Shown here piece by piece: positions 1 through 8,547 of a stretch of 64,000 nt of DNA. Below the pieces are notes generated by a model, which worked only from the letters and a program-made list of their open reading frames with translations, was not told the origin of the DNA and ran no database searches. The DNA is taken from NCBI GenBank assembly GCA_965660815.1, contig CBFIBG010000028.1, forward strand, positions 23,226 through 87,225. The letters are read 5' to 3'. The DNA is from Glaciecola sp965660815. Lineage in GTDB: Bacteria > Pseudomonadota > Gammaproteobacteria > Enterobacterales > Alteromonadaceae. The first letter of the stretch is position 1; each line of letters starts with the position of its first letter. Position numbers and translations under genes: made by a program.

Positions 1-2
1 TT

Positions 3-1454
3 CAAATACTCACTAATTTAGATACGATTAAGCGAAACGACGAACAGCAGACCATAAATAACAGCATAGAAACGATTGAATATTTGATCAGCAATGTCCA
101 AGTGGACTATGACTACGCTAAACAAATTGCAACCAGCATTGACGACCAAGGCATATTTCAATTATTTGATGAAGAATACAAAGCATTACTATCGGTATTA
201 AATGGCGATGAAGGTGTGTTTAATACTAAGCGTGCTATTTTAGATTTATTGGTTCAAATCGATAGCTTGCGGGTAAATAGTGTCGATAAAAGTACGCTAA
301 CGATAGATGCGTTAAGCAACATGTCAAAAGAGGCAAATATCGAGGCGATTTCTGGACAGGAATCTATATTATCTGCAGTTCAAAGTAATGTGCTAAAAAG
401 CATTATTGCGTCTGTTTTAGGCACTTTGGCAACCATTACACTTGCTATAATTGCCACAAGAAACATAGCAAAACCTTTAAAATATATAAATTCTAAGCTC
501 AATCAATTAAGCAAAGGAGATCTTTCTCAGACGTTAGAGTCTGATGCTAATAACGAGTTTTCTGATTTATCTAAAAACGTCAATTACCTTATAAACTCGC
601 TGCGCGGTTTGATAGGCAGTATTAACAGTAAAGAACAAGACTTGAGAGAGCTTACTAAGTCCACTATCGAAGTGGGAGATAAGTCTCTGCAACAAGTGGC
701 GCTTCAACAGTCTAAAATAGACGTTATTTCTAACCATACCCAGTTAGTTAAGAAGACGAGCAAGTCGAATATGCAGCAAATTAGTGAAGCAGATACAAAG
801 ATACTTGAAGCCATTGGGCAAAGTGAGCGGGTAGTTGGATTAGTTAATCAAAGCGCATCTCAAATTAATGAGCAATCAAATCACGCTAAGAGCAGCGCTG
901 AAATTGTGAATCGTTTGGGTGAAAATAGTCACAAGATTGGTAACATATTAAACGTCATTAAAAACGTTGCGGAACAAACCAACCTACTAGCATTAAACGC
1001 TGCCATAGAAGCAGCAAGAGCGGGAGAGCATGGACGAGGATTTGCTGTAGTGGCGGATGAAGTAAGAACTTTAGCCACTAGAACGCATCATTCCACAGAA
1101 GAAATCGAAAAGATGATAACAAATTTGCAGGCGGATTCTAGCGATGCTGTGAATGCAATGACAGAAGGCGTGACCGAGGTTGAAAAAGGCGTAGATTTGA
1201 TTGAGCAAGTGACGAGAGAAGTCAGTCATATTAAACAGATCATTGAATCAATCGCACAAGTTAACACCAATATTGTAAGCGACACGCAAGCCCAAGATAA
1301 TCTGTTAGATGATGTAGCAAGAAGTTTAGATGAGATCGTAAACTTAAGTCGAGAAAGTGGTAATAGTACTCAGCAAAGTAACGACGCAACCCATCAAATT
1401 GCGATTCAAATGAAAGAGTTAAGTCAAGCCTGTGATAAGTTTAAACTGGCCTAA
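3..1454 (+). CDS. Methyl-accepting chemotaxis protein, 5'-truncated by the window edge
   Basis: Chemoreceptor that would relay a ligand signal to CheW/CheA at the inner membrane. The frame is open from base 3 with no stop, so the N-terminus lies outside the window; an internal TTG at 84 is an arbitrary start. A transmembrane segment is coded at about 395-460, followed by a HAMP linker (from IAKPLKYIN). A long coiled-coil cytoplasmic domain contains the conserved hairpin tip, with AIEAARAGEHGRGFAVVADE at about 1000-1060. About 130 residues of the sensory region before the membrane segment are visible and I do not recognise their fold. There is no C-terminal CheR-binding pentapeptide: the protein ends CDKFKLA. 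It converges on the next gene with a 4-base overlap of the 3' ends. Confidence 0.93.
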   Translation, partial: QILTNLDTIKRNDEQQTINNSIETIEYLISNVQVDYDYAKQIATSIDDQGIFQLFDEEYKALLSVLNGDEGVFNTKRAILDLLVQIDSLRVNSVDKSTLTIDALSNMSKEANIEAISGQESILSAVQSNVLKSIIASVLGTLATITLAIIATRNIAKPLKYINSKLNQLSKGDLSQTLESDANNEFSDLSKNVNYLINSLRGLIGSINSKEQDLRELTKSTIEVGDKSLQQVALQQSKIDVISNHTQLVKKTSKSNMQQISEADTKILEAIGQSERVVGLVNQSASQINEQSNHAKSSAEIVNRLGENSHKIGNILNVIKNVAEQTNLLALNAAIEAARAGEHGRGFAVVADEVRTLATRTHHSTEEIEKMITNLQADSSDAVNAMTEGVTEVEKGVDLIEQVTREVSHIKQIIESIAQVNTNIVSDTQAQDNLLDDVARSLDEIVNLSRESGNSTQQSNDATHQIAIQMKELSQACDKFKLA

Positions 1455-2584
1455 TCTTCAGTTTTAGATTCTGTTTGTGAATCTAGCTTAATAGTATTTG
1501 GATCTGTGATGGTCCTAAAATATTGTCGAAACAACGTGTCGAGGGCCGCTAGTTTAATTTCTTTAAACACTGTTTCTAGAGAAACATTAAGTTCGTATTC
1601 AACCACTTGCTTGCCTTGTTCGTACAATGACAAATGCTTAGAGTATTGCTCTAATACGTTTTCTTTTTGTTCTTCAGTCCATTCAAAAGTTTCTATCGCA
1701 GCAATAGCTTTTTGCTGCGTTTCAATGGCGGTTTCTATCTCACCGTGGCTTGCATAGCTGGCTGCAAGTGTGTCGATATATATGGGATTGGTTTCATATT
1801 GGTTGTTGCTGACCACTTTATTGGCGAGTTCAATAGCATATTCACTTGAATGAAATGGATTATTGTCTAAAGTAGCTAAAAACCATGCAACGTTGTTCGT
1901 CATTTCTGGATAGTGCTCTTCAGCGATAGCAGACAGAAACTCTGAACCCTCTACGATACCTCTTTGTCCCTCTAATTTATTAGCGTAAATTAAGGCCAAT
2001 TTGGTGGGGTCCATTACCGCGGGATCGTTGATTGCCGCTCTTCTAAGTAACCATAAAACATCGCTAGACTGGGGAAGGGTATTTTGTCCAAGCGCATATA
2101 TACTTGCTAAAATTACGTTGGCAGGTGCGTAGTTCTTTACTGCTAGCTTTTTAATCGCTTCTTCACCTTCCATTTTGAGTTCGGGAGTATCGCCCATAAG
2201 ATGTAAAAGAGCGTTGCGCAAGAGCTGTGCATTGCGGTCGCTTTTAGGTAAGCTTTTCAGAAGGTCAAATACTTTTTGCCAGTTTTGATGATCGTCGGCG
2301 CGAGAATAGGCCCAGATAAGCCGATGACGGGCGCTTAGAGAACCAGCTTTGGCCACTTCAGTGCAGATATCTAATGCTTCACTTGGTTCTCCGCTTACCA
2401 CCGCATTACATTCCAATACTCTTGGATCGAAATTAGCGATGGCCGTGGCTAACCTCAGCTCTTGTAAGGAAGGAGGAGGGGGCTCATCTTCGCTTAGAAG
2501 TGTGTAAGCAATGGCTAATATGCCGATAACTCCCAACAGGCCTACTTTCCAACCAAATTTTGTAGATGTCTCGTTCGTGCGCAT
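1451..2584 (-). CDS. Membrane-anchored TPR/Sel1-like repeat protein, function unknown
   Basis: A 377-residue protein I cannot assign to a named family. It begins with a short basic segment and a single hydrophobic helix (about residues 13-30, GLLGVIGILAIAYTLL), then an acidic, Pro-rich linker (EDEPPPPS). The rest is helical, with Ala-rich segments resembling Sel1/TPR repeats, clearest at about 268-297 (DTLAASYASHGEIETAIETQ). This suggests a periplasmic or cytoplasmic scaffold anchored to the inner membrane. Two Cys (residues 59 and 73) sit in the first helical repeat. The ATG at 2584 is the natural start. The neighbour downstream on this strand is none; fldA lies upstream with 66 bp between them. 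Confidence 0.7.
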   Translation of the reverse strand: MRTNETSTKFGWKVGLLGVIGILAIAYTLLSEDEPPPPSLQELRLATAIANFDPRVLECNAVVSGEPSEALDICTEVAKAGSLSARHRLIWAYSRADDHQNWQKVFDLLKSLPKSDRNAQLLRNALLHLMGDTPELKMEGEEAIKKLAVKNYAPANVILASIYALGQNTLPQSSDVLWLLRRAAINDPAVMDPTKLALIYANKLEGQRGIVEGSEFLSAIAEEHYPEMTNNVAWFLATLDNNPFHSSEYAIELANKVVSNNQYETNPIYIDTLAASYASHGEIETAIETQQKAIAAIETFEWTEEQKENVLEQYSKHLSLYEQGKQVVEYELNVSLETVFKEIKLAALDTLFRQYFRTITDPNTIKLDSQTESKTED

Positions 2585-2650
2585 GGTAACCCTGCTGGAA
2601 GTTTACTATCTAATCAAGTTTTATCCTAAAGATGCTGAAGTCTGACGTAT

Positions 2651-3175
2651 TTAACTGAGTTCCGCTAAGCACATCTCTTCTGTAAGTTGTTTACACCAAG
2701 CTTTAACACGCTCATCGGTTAGTTCTGGCTGCCTGTCTTCGTCAATGCCAAGCCCAACAAAATGATTGTCGTCTGCCATGCCTTTCGAGGCTTCAAACTC
2801 ATAACCATCAGTTGACCACTGGCCAATTAAAATCGCGCCTTTAGGCTCCACTATGTCTCTTATCATGCCCATTGCGTCTAAAAAGTATTCAGCGTAATCC
2901 TCTTGGTCGCCGCATCCAAATATTGCGACTAACTTATCTTCAAACTCTATTTCTTCTAATTCGGGAAAGAAATCGTCCCAGTCGCATTGGGCCTCGCCAT
3001 AATACCAAGTTGGGATGCCGAAAATGAGTAGGTCAAACTCTGCAATTTGCTCTTTCGTACTTTTAGCAATGTCTTTCACGTCAATTAAGTTTTTGCCAAG
3101 TTCTTTTTGAATCATTTTCGCGATATGCTCAGTATTGCCTGTATCACTACCAAAAAATAAACCCACACTCGCCAT
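2651..3175 (-). CDS. fldA: Flavodoxin I (FldA)
   Basis: Small FMN electron carrier that feeds radical-SAM and other reductive enzymes. The protein is about 174 residues and follows E. coli FldA closely: the phosphate loop GSDTGNTEHIAKMIQKELG near the N-terminus, the FMN-stacking PTWYYGEAQCDWDDF (about 57-71) and the FGCGDQEDYAEYF loop (about 88-100). I chose ATG 3175 over the in-frame TTG one codon upstream, because GGAG sits 7 bases before this ATG and E. coli FldA starts similarly (MAITGIFFGSDTGNTE). It is downstream of the DUF2788 gene on the same strand (45 bp), probably in one unit with ybfF. In enterobacteria fur follows fldA; here it does not. Confidence 0.97.
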   Translation of the reverse strand: MASVGLFFGSDTGNTEHIAKMIQKELGKNLIDVKDIAKSTKEQIAEFDLLIFGIPTWYYGEAQCDWDDFFPELEEIEFEDKLVAIFGCGDQEDYAEYFLDAMGMIRDIVEPKGAILIGQWSTDGYEFEASKGMADDNHFVGLGIDEDRQPELTDERVKAWCKQLTEEMCLAELS

Positions 3176-3220
3176 CAATTTACTCCAATAGTTCTTTACT
3201 TAATAAATATTTGTTTGCTG

Positions 3221-3445
3221 TTAAACACCTGATGAAATATAAAATACTTGAATAATCCCTTTCACTACAAAACCAAGTGCCCCTAACCCTAGTACGCCAT
3301 ATGCAACAAACCGGCCTAACATCGGGACATCATTTTTTTTCATAACATCGTGTACGGCTAACCCCATTAAAATAAATAAGCCAGCTAAAGTAACGTTAAG
3401 TGCTATGGACTCTACAAATTCAAAGGTCTCTGGTGACATATCCAC
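3221..3445 (-). CDS. DUF2788 family small membrane protein
   Basis: A 74-residue protein with two hydrophobic helices (about 16-34, NVTLAGLFILMGLAVHDVM, and about 44-67, GRFVAYGVLGLGALGFVVKG). It resembles the DUF2788 proteins that sit between ybfF and fldA in marine gammaproteobacteria; that is from memory of family context, and the function is unknown. The start is uncertain: GTG at 3445 or ATG at 3439 (two residues shorter), neither with a strong ribosome binding site. The order ybfF, this gene, fldA on one strand suggests co-transcription. Confidence 0.8.
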   Translation of the reverse strand: MDMSPETFEFVESIALNVTLAGLFILMGLAVHDVMKKNDVPMLGRFVAYGVLGLGALGFVVKGIIQVFYISSGV

Positions 3446-3535
3446 ACGGTCTTATTAAAGTTGCTAAAATGTTATCATAAACAAGGTACAAAAAGAAAAA
3501 TATAGGTAAATTAGTAGTAAATTTTGTATGCTTTT

Positions 3536-4324
3536 TTATCCGAGTAAATGCTTTGTTATCAAAGTGTTAACTGTTTGTGGTTTTTCAGCATGTAACCAGT
3601 GTCCCGCTTCTACCACTTTTGCCTGAGCAGCGGGAAACTGTTTGGCGATAGTCTCTTGATGTTTAAGAGTAATGTAATCTGAATTTTTACCTTTTATGAA
3701 CAGAACTTTACCTGTAAATACCTGTTTATTATGTAGCGGCCATGAGCTCAATAAAGCGTAATCACGCACAAGCAAATCAAGATTAAATCGCCAAGCGAAA
3801 TGGTCATTTTTGTGATATAAACTTTTTAACAAAAACGCCTGTGTACCAGGATCTTTTATAAACTCGTTCATTTGTTGCTGAGCGTCTTTGCGACGCTCTA
3901 TAGAGGTTAAGTTTATAGAGGTTAATCCTTTAATCACGTTTTCATGGCGAGGTTGGTACGCAACTGGCGCTATGTCTAAAATAATTAAACTATGCACCAA
4001 TTCAGGCTTTATATACGACAGATACATCGCCACTTTGCCGCCCAGTGAATGCCCTACAATGTGCGCGCTTTCTACTCCCAATTGGGTAAGAGTAGAAGCC
4101 ACTTGAATGGCATATTGTTCAAAGCTGAACGACTCAGACCAAGGGGATTTCCCATGGTCTGGTAAGTCCAAAGAAATGACTCTGAATTGTTGCTGTAATT
4201 CTCGACGTATTACACTTAGATTGTCGCTGTTACCGAATAGTCCATGTATTAAAACAACTACTTGTGGCGAAGCAGTCGTGTCATTTAACGAAGCATGGTC
4301 AGTATGAAAAAGCGGTAAATTCAT
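3536..4324 (-). CDS. ybfF: YbfF-type alpha/beta-hydrolase esterase
   Basis: Acyl-CoA/short-chain ester hydrolase of the alpha/beta-hydrolase fold, cytoplasmic. It has the oxyanion-hole motif LIHGLFG (25-31), the nucleophile elbow GHSLGG with Ser93, and the C-terminal catalytic His242 in AGHWLHAEKP. Length (262) is usual for YbfF (about 254). The ATG at 4324 fits the family N-terminus (MNLPLFHTD). It is the first gene of the ybfF, DUF2788, fldA run. The 263 bp between it and the ETF-QO gene hold no gene that I can see. Confidence 0.93.
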   Translation of the reverse strand: MNLPLFHTDHASLNDTTASPQVVVLIHGLFGNSDNLSVIRRELQQQFRVISLDLPDHGKSPWSESFSFEQYAIQVASTLTQLGVESAHIVGHSLGGKVAMYLSYIKPELVHSLIILDIAPVAYQPRHENVIKGLTSINLTSIERRKDAQQQMNEFIKDPGTQAFLLKSLYHKNDHFAWRFNLDLLVRDYALLSSWPLHNKQVFTGKVLFIKGKNSDYITLKHQETIAKQFPAAQAKVVEAGHWLHAEKPQTVNTLITKHLLG

Positions 4325-4587
4325 GATAGGTTTCTGAGTCTCTTATTGCTGTTATTGCCATTTTTAAAGCTTACGATAAATCGTGTGGAGTGAAAGAAAA
4401 ATACGAATGCAAACCAATAATTTTTGGCCGTTGGCTTGTCGGTAAATCTTACCATTAATCTTAAACTTATCGCTTATCTCAATATTAAATGTCATGGGTA
4501 GCGGTTAATCCACCTCTGGCAAGTTCAAAATAATATAGTGTTCAAGAGAGAAGCACCAGCCCCTCTCTATCGATTCTTTAGTGTTGA

Positions 4588-6246
4588 TCACATATTTGGA
4601 TAATTAGGCCCGCCCATACCTTCAGGAACAACCCAATTAATATTTTGATGGGGCTCTTTTATGTCACACGTTTTACAATGAACACAGTTTTGAGCGTTTA
4701 TCTGAAATTTTTTGTTGCCGCTCGGATCTTCTACAACCTCATAAACACCTGCTGGGCAATATCTTTGGGCCGGTTCATCATACTCTTCTAGGTTGATTTT
4801 TATTGGTATGCTTGGATCTTTTAATTGCAAATGGCAGGGTTGGTCTTCTTCATGATTCGTATTGGATAAAAATACGGACGATAATTTATCAAAGCTTAAT
4901 TCGCCGTCTGGTTTGGGATAGTCAATTTTAGACGCTGTTGAAACACTGTCTAAACAAGCATGGTCTGGCCTAGTGTCAGTGAATGTAAGAGGCAGTTTAC
5001 CACCAAAGAAGTTTTGGTCTAACGTATTGTAGGCCCCGCCCATAAAGTTACCAAATTTATGGATCACTGCCCCAAAATTTCTAGAGCGATACAATTCGTC
5101 ATATACCCATGAGTTTTTGAAGTTATCCATGTATTGCAACGGGTCTTTAATATCTGTTTGCTGAACAAGTTCAAACAAGGTCTCAGCGGCAATCATGCCT
5201 GATTTCATAGCGGTATGATTGCCTTTTATTTTAGAAAAATTCAGAGTGCCAGCATTGCAGCCCACCATTATTCCGCCAGGGAAGGTCATTTTAGGTAAGG
5301 ACTGTAACCCGCCTTTGGCAATGGCCCTTGCGCCATAGGAAACTCGCGTGCCACCTTTTAACGTCTTTGCAATAACAGGATGGTGCTTAAGGCGCTGGAA
5401 TTCATCAAAAGGACTTAAATGCGGATTTTTATAATTCAAATCGACAATTAATCCTACAAAAACTTGGTTGTTTTCAGCGTGGTATAAATAGCTACCGCCC
5501 GTAGCTTCATTCAGTGGCCACCCAGCCGTATGCACGACTAATCCTTCTTGATGCTGATCTGCAGGTATGTCCCAAATTTCCTTAAAGCCAATGGCGTAGT
5601 GTTGAGGACTAACGTCTTTATCAAGCGAGAATTTTTCAATGAGAGATTTACCTAGATGCCCTCTGCACCCTTCAGCAAATACCGTATATTTTGCTGTTAA
5701 CACCATTCCAGGCATGTATGTATCTTTTTGTTCGCCACTTTCCGATACGCCCATATCCCCGGTAATGACCCCTGCAACCTCTCCATTTTCATTATAATGT
5801 ATGCTCGCTGCGGCAAAACCGGGATAAATCTCAACCCCTAAAGCTTCTGCTTGTTCACCTAGCCATCGACATAAATTCGCCATACTTACGATGTAATTAC
5901 CGTCGTTATGCATCGTCTTAGGCGTTATAAAATTGGGCAACTTCGTAGATCCAGTTTCATTGTTTAATAAAAAAATCTGATCTTCTGTTACCTTAGTCTT
6001 TAGTGGCGCATTAAGCGCTTTCCAGTTTGGTAATAACTCATCAAGTGCTTTGGTCTCAAAAACCGCCCCTGATAGAATATGAGCGCCAATTTCGGACCCT
6101 TTTTCAAGCACGCAAACGTTTATGTCTTTTTGGTTTTCATTGGCGAGTTGTTTTAATTTTATCGCGGTTGATAGACCCGATGGTCCTGCTCCCACAATAA
6201 CAACATCAAATTCCATTACTTCGCGTTCTAAGACTTGGTCGCCCAC
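4588..6246 (-). CDS. Electron transfer flavoprotein-ubiquinone oxidoreductase
   Basis: Membrane-associated FAD and 4Fe-4S enzyme that passes electrons from reduced ETF to ubiquinone during acyl-CoA and amino-acid oxidation. Residues 14-24 give the FAD-binding strand and glycine loop (DVVIVGAGPSG). The C-terminal ferredoxin-like part carries four cluster cysteines (497, 521, 524, 527; CVHCKTC), and ends in the typical PEGMGGPNYPNM. Length 552 matches bacterial ETF-QO. The start is GTG at 6246, supported by GGAG six bases upstream; the first ATG (6216) has no such site. It is divergent from etfB-etfA across a 339-bp region, so the three proteins of one electron path are probably co-regulated. 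Confidence 0.96.
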   Translation of the reverse strand: MGDQVLEREVMEFDVVIVGAGPSGLSTAIKLKQLANENQKDINVCVLEKGSEIGAHILSGAVFETKALDELLPNWKALNAPLKTKVTEDQIFLLNNETGSTKLPNFITPKTMHNDGNYIVSMANLCRWLGEQAEALGVEIYPGFAAASIHYNENGEVAGVITGDMGVSESGEQKDTYMPGMVLTAKYTVFAEGCRGHLGKSLIEKFSLDKDVSPQHYAIGFKEIWDIPADQHQEGLVVHTAGWPLNEATGGSYLYHAENNQVFVGLIVDLNYKNPHLSPFDEFQRLKHHPVIAKTLKGGTRVSYGARAIAKGGLQSLPKMTFPGGIMVGCNAGTLNFSKIKGNHTAMKSGMIAAETLFELVQQTDIKDPLQYMDNFKNSWVYDELYRSRNFGAVIHKFGNFMGGAYNTLDQNFFGGKLPLTFTDTRPDHACLDSVSTASKIDYPKPDGELSFDKLSSVFLSNTNHEEDQPCHLQLKDPSIPIKINLEEYDEPAQRYCPAGVYEVVEDPSGNKKFQINAQNCVHCKTCDIKEPHQNINWVVPEGMGGPNYPNM

Positions 6247-6363
6247 TTTTCACTCCAAATAAATAGATAGTTATAGATTAGTATTCGCTAATGAAATACA
6301 CATATAATTCACATCATTGTAATATCATTGTTGCAATTGTGACAATTTATTGTCAATTCTAGG

Positions 6364-6392
6364 TTGACGTTTACGTAAACTGTAGCTAGATT
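6364..6392 (+). promoter_or_regulatory. Putative etfBA promoter with a 12-bp palindromic operator in the spacer
   Basis: TTGACG (6364-6369) and TAGATT (6387-6392) are separated by 17 bp, which fits a sigma-70 promoter reading towards etfB. The perfect palindrome GTTTACGTAAAC (6369-6380) fills most of the spacer. From established comparative work on branched-chain amino acid and fatty acid regulons, LiuR (a MerR-family regulator) binds sites of about this form and controls etf genes in gammaproteobacteria. Assignment to LiuR is from memory of the motif and is inference. Confidence 0.55.
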
Positions 6393-6404
6393 GCTCACAC
6401 ATTA

Positions 6405-6425
6405 TTACTTGAGTGTTACTTGAGT
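6405..6425 (+). repeat. Tandem decamer TTACTTGAGT, 11-bp period
   Basis: TTACTTGAGT occurs at 6405-6414 and again at 6416-6425, one helical turn apart, just downstream of the putative -10 element. The spacing suggests paired binding sites for a regulator or a short slippage duplication. No known motif is recognised. Confidence 0.5.
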
Positions 6426-6585
6426 AAACTTTTTAAGATAAATGATCATCAGTAATAAATAGTGATGGACCGCCACGTGTTGCAGTAAATACTGGGCAGT
6501 GATGTTGAGATTTATGTTTGGCGAATCCATTGGTTGTTACTATATTTAGTTACGAACATGCTTCGATTATAGCTTAGGGGAGTCT

Positions 6586-7338
6586 ATGAAAATCTTAGTG
6601 CCAATTAAACGGGCTATCGATTACAACGTTAAGGTAAGGGTCAAACCGGACAACACAGATGTTGAGTTGACCAACGTCAAAATGGCCATCAATCCATTTT
6701 GTGAAATAGCGGTTGAAGAAGCCATACGATTAAAAGAAAAAGGGATTGCTACCGAAGTAGTGGTAGTGTCGATAGGTGAAAAACCCGTCCAAGAGCAAAT
6801 TCGGACAGGTTTAGCTTTAGGCGCCGATCGAGGAATTCATATTGACACTGGTGCTCGCCTTGACTCGTTGCAAATTGCCAAGCTATTACAAAAAGTAGTG
6901 GAGCAAGAAGCTCCTGATTTGGTTATTTTAGGCAAGCAGTCTATTGACTCAGACAACAATCAAACTGGTCAAATGCTTGCAGCCTTGACGGGCATGCCAC
7001 AAGGCACATTCGCCAGCAAAGTAGATGTTAAAGAATCTAACGTGCACGTCACGCGTGAAATAGACGGTGGATTACAAACAGTTGAATTAAGTCTACCAGC
7101 AGTCGTTACCACAGATTTGCGCCTTAACGAACCAAGATACGCTTCTTTGCCAAATATAATGAAGGCAAAACGCAAACCAATAGATGTCCAAAATGCTGCG
7201 GATTTGGGCGTAAATTTGGACTCTAAAGTCACACTTTTGAAAGTAACACCACCTGAACAAAGGCAAGGCGGAGTAAAAGTTGAGTCAGTTGAAGAATTGG
7301 TAGACAAGTTAAAAAATGAAGCAAAGGTGATTTCATGA
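6586..7338 (+). CDS. etfB: Electron transfer flavoprotein beta subunit
   Basis: Beta subunit (AMP-binding) of the soluble ETF heterodimer, which accepts electrons from acyl-CoA dehydrogenases and hands them to ETF-QO. The N-terminus MKILVPIKRAIDYNVKVRVK is typical, and the region around 120-140 (ILGKQSIDSDNNQTGQ) carries the AMP-binding loop of the family. The C-terminal dehydrogenase-recognition region is present (ADLGVNLDSKVTL and following). Length 250 is normal. A GGGGAG ribosome binding site lies just before ATG 6586. The gene overlaps etfA by 4 bases (ATGA), so the subunits are translationally coupled. Confidence 0.97.
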   Translation: MKILVPIKRAIDYNVKVRVKPDNTDVELTNVKMAINPFCEIAVEEAIRLKEKGIATEVVVVSIGEKPVQEQIRTGLALGADRGIHIDTGARLDSLQIAKLLQKVVEQEAPDLVILGKQSIDSDNNQTGQMLAALTGMPQGTFASKVDVKESNVHVTREIDGGLQTVELSLPAVVTTDLRLNEPRYASLPNIMKAKRKPIDVQNAADLGVNLDSKVTLLKVTPPEQRQGGVKVESVEELVDKLKNEAKVIS

Positions 7339-8261
7339 GTGTTTTAGTATATGCAGAACACGACAATTCTGAATTAAAACCAGAGACCAACAAATTGGTT
7401 TTCGCAGCGTCTCAAATCGGTGCGGAGGTTGTCGTTTTGGTGGCGGGCTATAATTGCGATGCTCTTGCAAACAGTGCTGCAAAAATTGATGGTGTATCAA
7501 AAGTGATCGTTGCTGACAATGAAGCGTTTGAGCACCAATTACCAGAAAATATCTCGGAGTTAGTCGTTGATATAGCAACTGATTATACTCATGTGTTTGC
7601 AGCTGCCAGTACCACGGGTAAAAACTTTATGCCTAGAGTAGCTGCCCTTTTGGACGTTGCCCAAATTAGCGACATCATAAAGGTAGAGTCAGAAGATACT
7701 TTTGTTCGACCAATCTATGCAGGCAATGCAATCGCGACAGTTCAAACTAATGACTTTAAGAAAATCGTAACGGTTCGAGCTGCAGCCTTTGACGCATCTG
7801 GTAACACAAACGATGCGAGCGTTGAATCAATTGATTTAGTAAAAGTGACAGAAAAATCCGCGTTTGTTTCTGCGGAGCTTACCGAGTCAGAGCGTCCTGA
7901 GTTAACCGCTGCAGACGTTATTATATCGGGTGGAAGAGGCATGCAAAATGGCGAAAATTTTGAACTGTTAAACGGTATTGCAGACAAGTTAGGCGCTGCT
8001 ATTGGTGCATCACGCGCTGCCGTAGACGCTGGGTTTGTGCCTAACGATATGCAGGTAGGCCAAACAGGTAAAATAGTCGCCCCCCAGTTGTATATAGCGG
8101 TTGGGATATCAGGGGCCATTCAGCATCTAGCGGGTATGAAAGACTCCAAGGTTATCGTTGCGATAAATAAAGACGAAGAAGCGCCAATTTTTCAAGTGGC
8201 GGATTATGGTTTGGTGGGTGATTTATTTACAGAGTTGCCTAAATTAGAAGCCGAGTTATAG
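7335..8261 (+). CDS. etfA: Electron transfer flavoprotein alpha subunit
   Basis: FAD-carrying alpha subunit of ETF. The C-terminal FAD domain shows the family motifs in order: SGGRGM (near 195), ASRAAVDAGFVPNDMQVGQT (about 230-249), and AVGISGAIQHLAG (about 260-272), ending ADYGLVGDL. The N-terminal half is the more variable pseudo-symmetric domain. Length 308 is usual. Its ATG overlaps the etfB stop. A perfect 10-bp hairpin follows 12 bases after the stop, so the operon probably ends here. Confidence 0.97.
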   Translation: MSVLVYAEHDNSELKPETNKLVFAASQIGAEVVVLVAGYNCDALANSAAKIDGVSKVIVADNEAFEHQLPENISELVVDIATDYTHVFAAASTTGKNFMPRVAALLDVAQISDIIKVESEDTFVRPIYAGNAIATVQTNDFKKIVTVRAAAFDASGNTNDASVESIDLVKVTEKSAFVSAELTESERPELTAADVIISGGRGMQNGENFELLNGIADKLGAAIGASRAAVDAGFVPNDMQVGQTGKIVAPQLYIAVGISGAIQHLAGMKDSKVIVAINKDEEAPIFQVADYGLVGDLFTELPKLEAEL

Positions 8262-8273
8262 CTGTTTGCGCAT

Positions 8274-8297
8274 TCAGCCCTGCCTGAGCAGGGCTGA
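8274..8297 (+). terminator. Hairpin after etfBA
   Basis: TCAGCCCTGC pairs perfectly with GCAGGGCTGA around a CTGA loop. The stem is GC-rich, but the downstream bases (TAGTTAGCTTTG) make a poor U-tract, so termination strength is uncertain. Confidence 0.65.
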
Positions 8298-8547
8298 TAG
8301 TTAGCTTTGAACAAAAAAACACTCTGATAAAAAATATATTGCTACAACCAAATAACCTTGCCAATTCAATTATCACCATCGCTAAAGACATAACTTGTCA
8401 CGATTGCTAGCGGCATAAGTAGTTGTTGGCTAAATATTATACGCCACAAATACACTGGGAATAGGCGGTTGCTAAATGTCTTATGTTTGCATTACAATCA
8501 AATGCTTAGCGTTATAGAAAATAATAACTAATGGCAAAAGAAGTTTT

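Larger units (their letters stand above)
6247..6585. promoter_or_regulatory. Divergent intergenic region between ETF-QO and etfBA
   Basis: This 339-bp non-coding stretch holds the promoters of two divergent electron-transfer operons. It contains a promoter-like pair with an internal palindrome (6364-6392) and a tandem decamer (6405-6425), listed separately. A GGGGAG ribosome binding site precedes etfB, and GGAG precedes the GTG start of the ETF-QO gene. No open frame of note is visible. Confidence 0.8.

Noticed and set aside
3176..3178. TTG start one codon upstream of fldA
   Set aside because: ATG 3175 has better ribosome-binding-site spacing and matches the FldA N-terminus.
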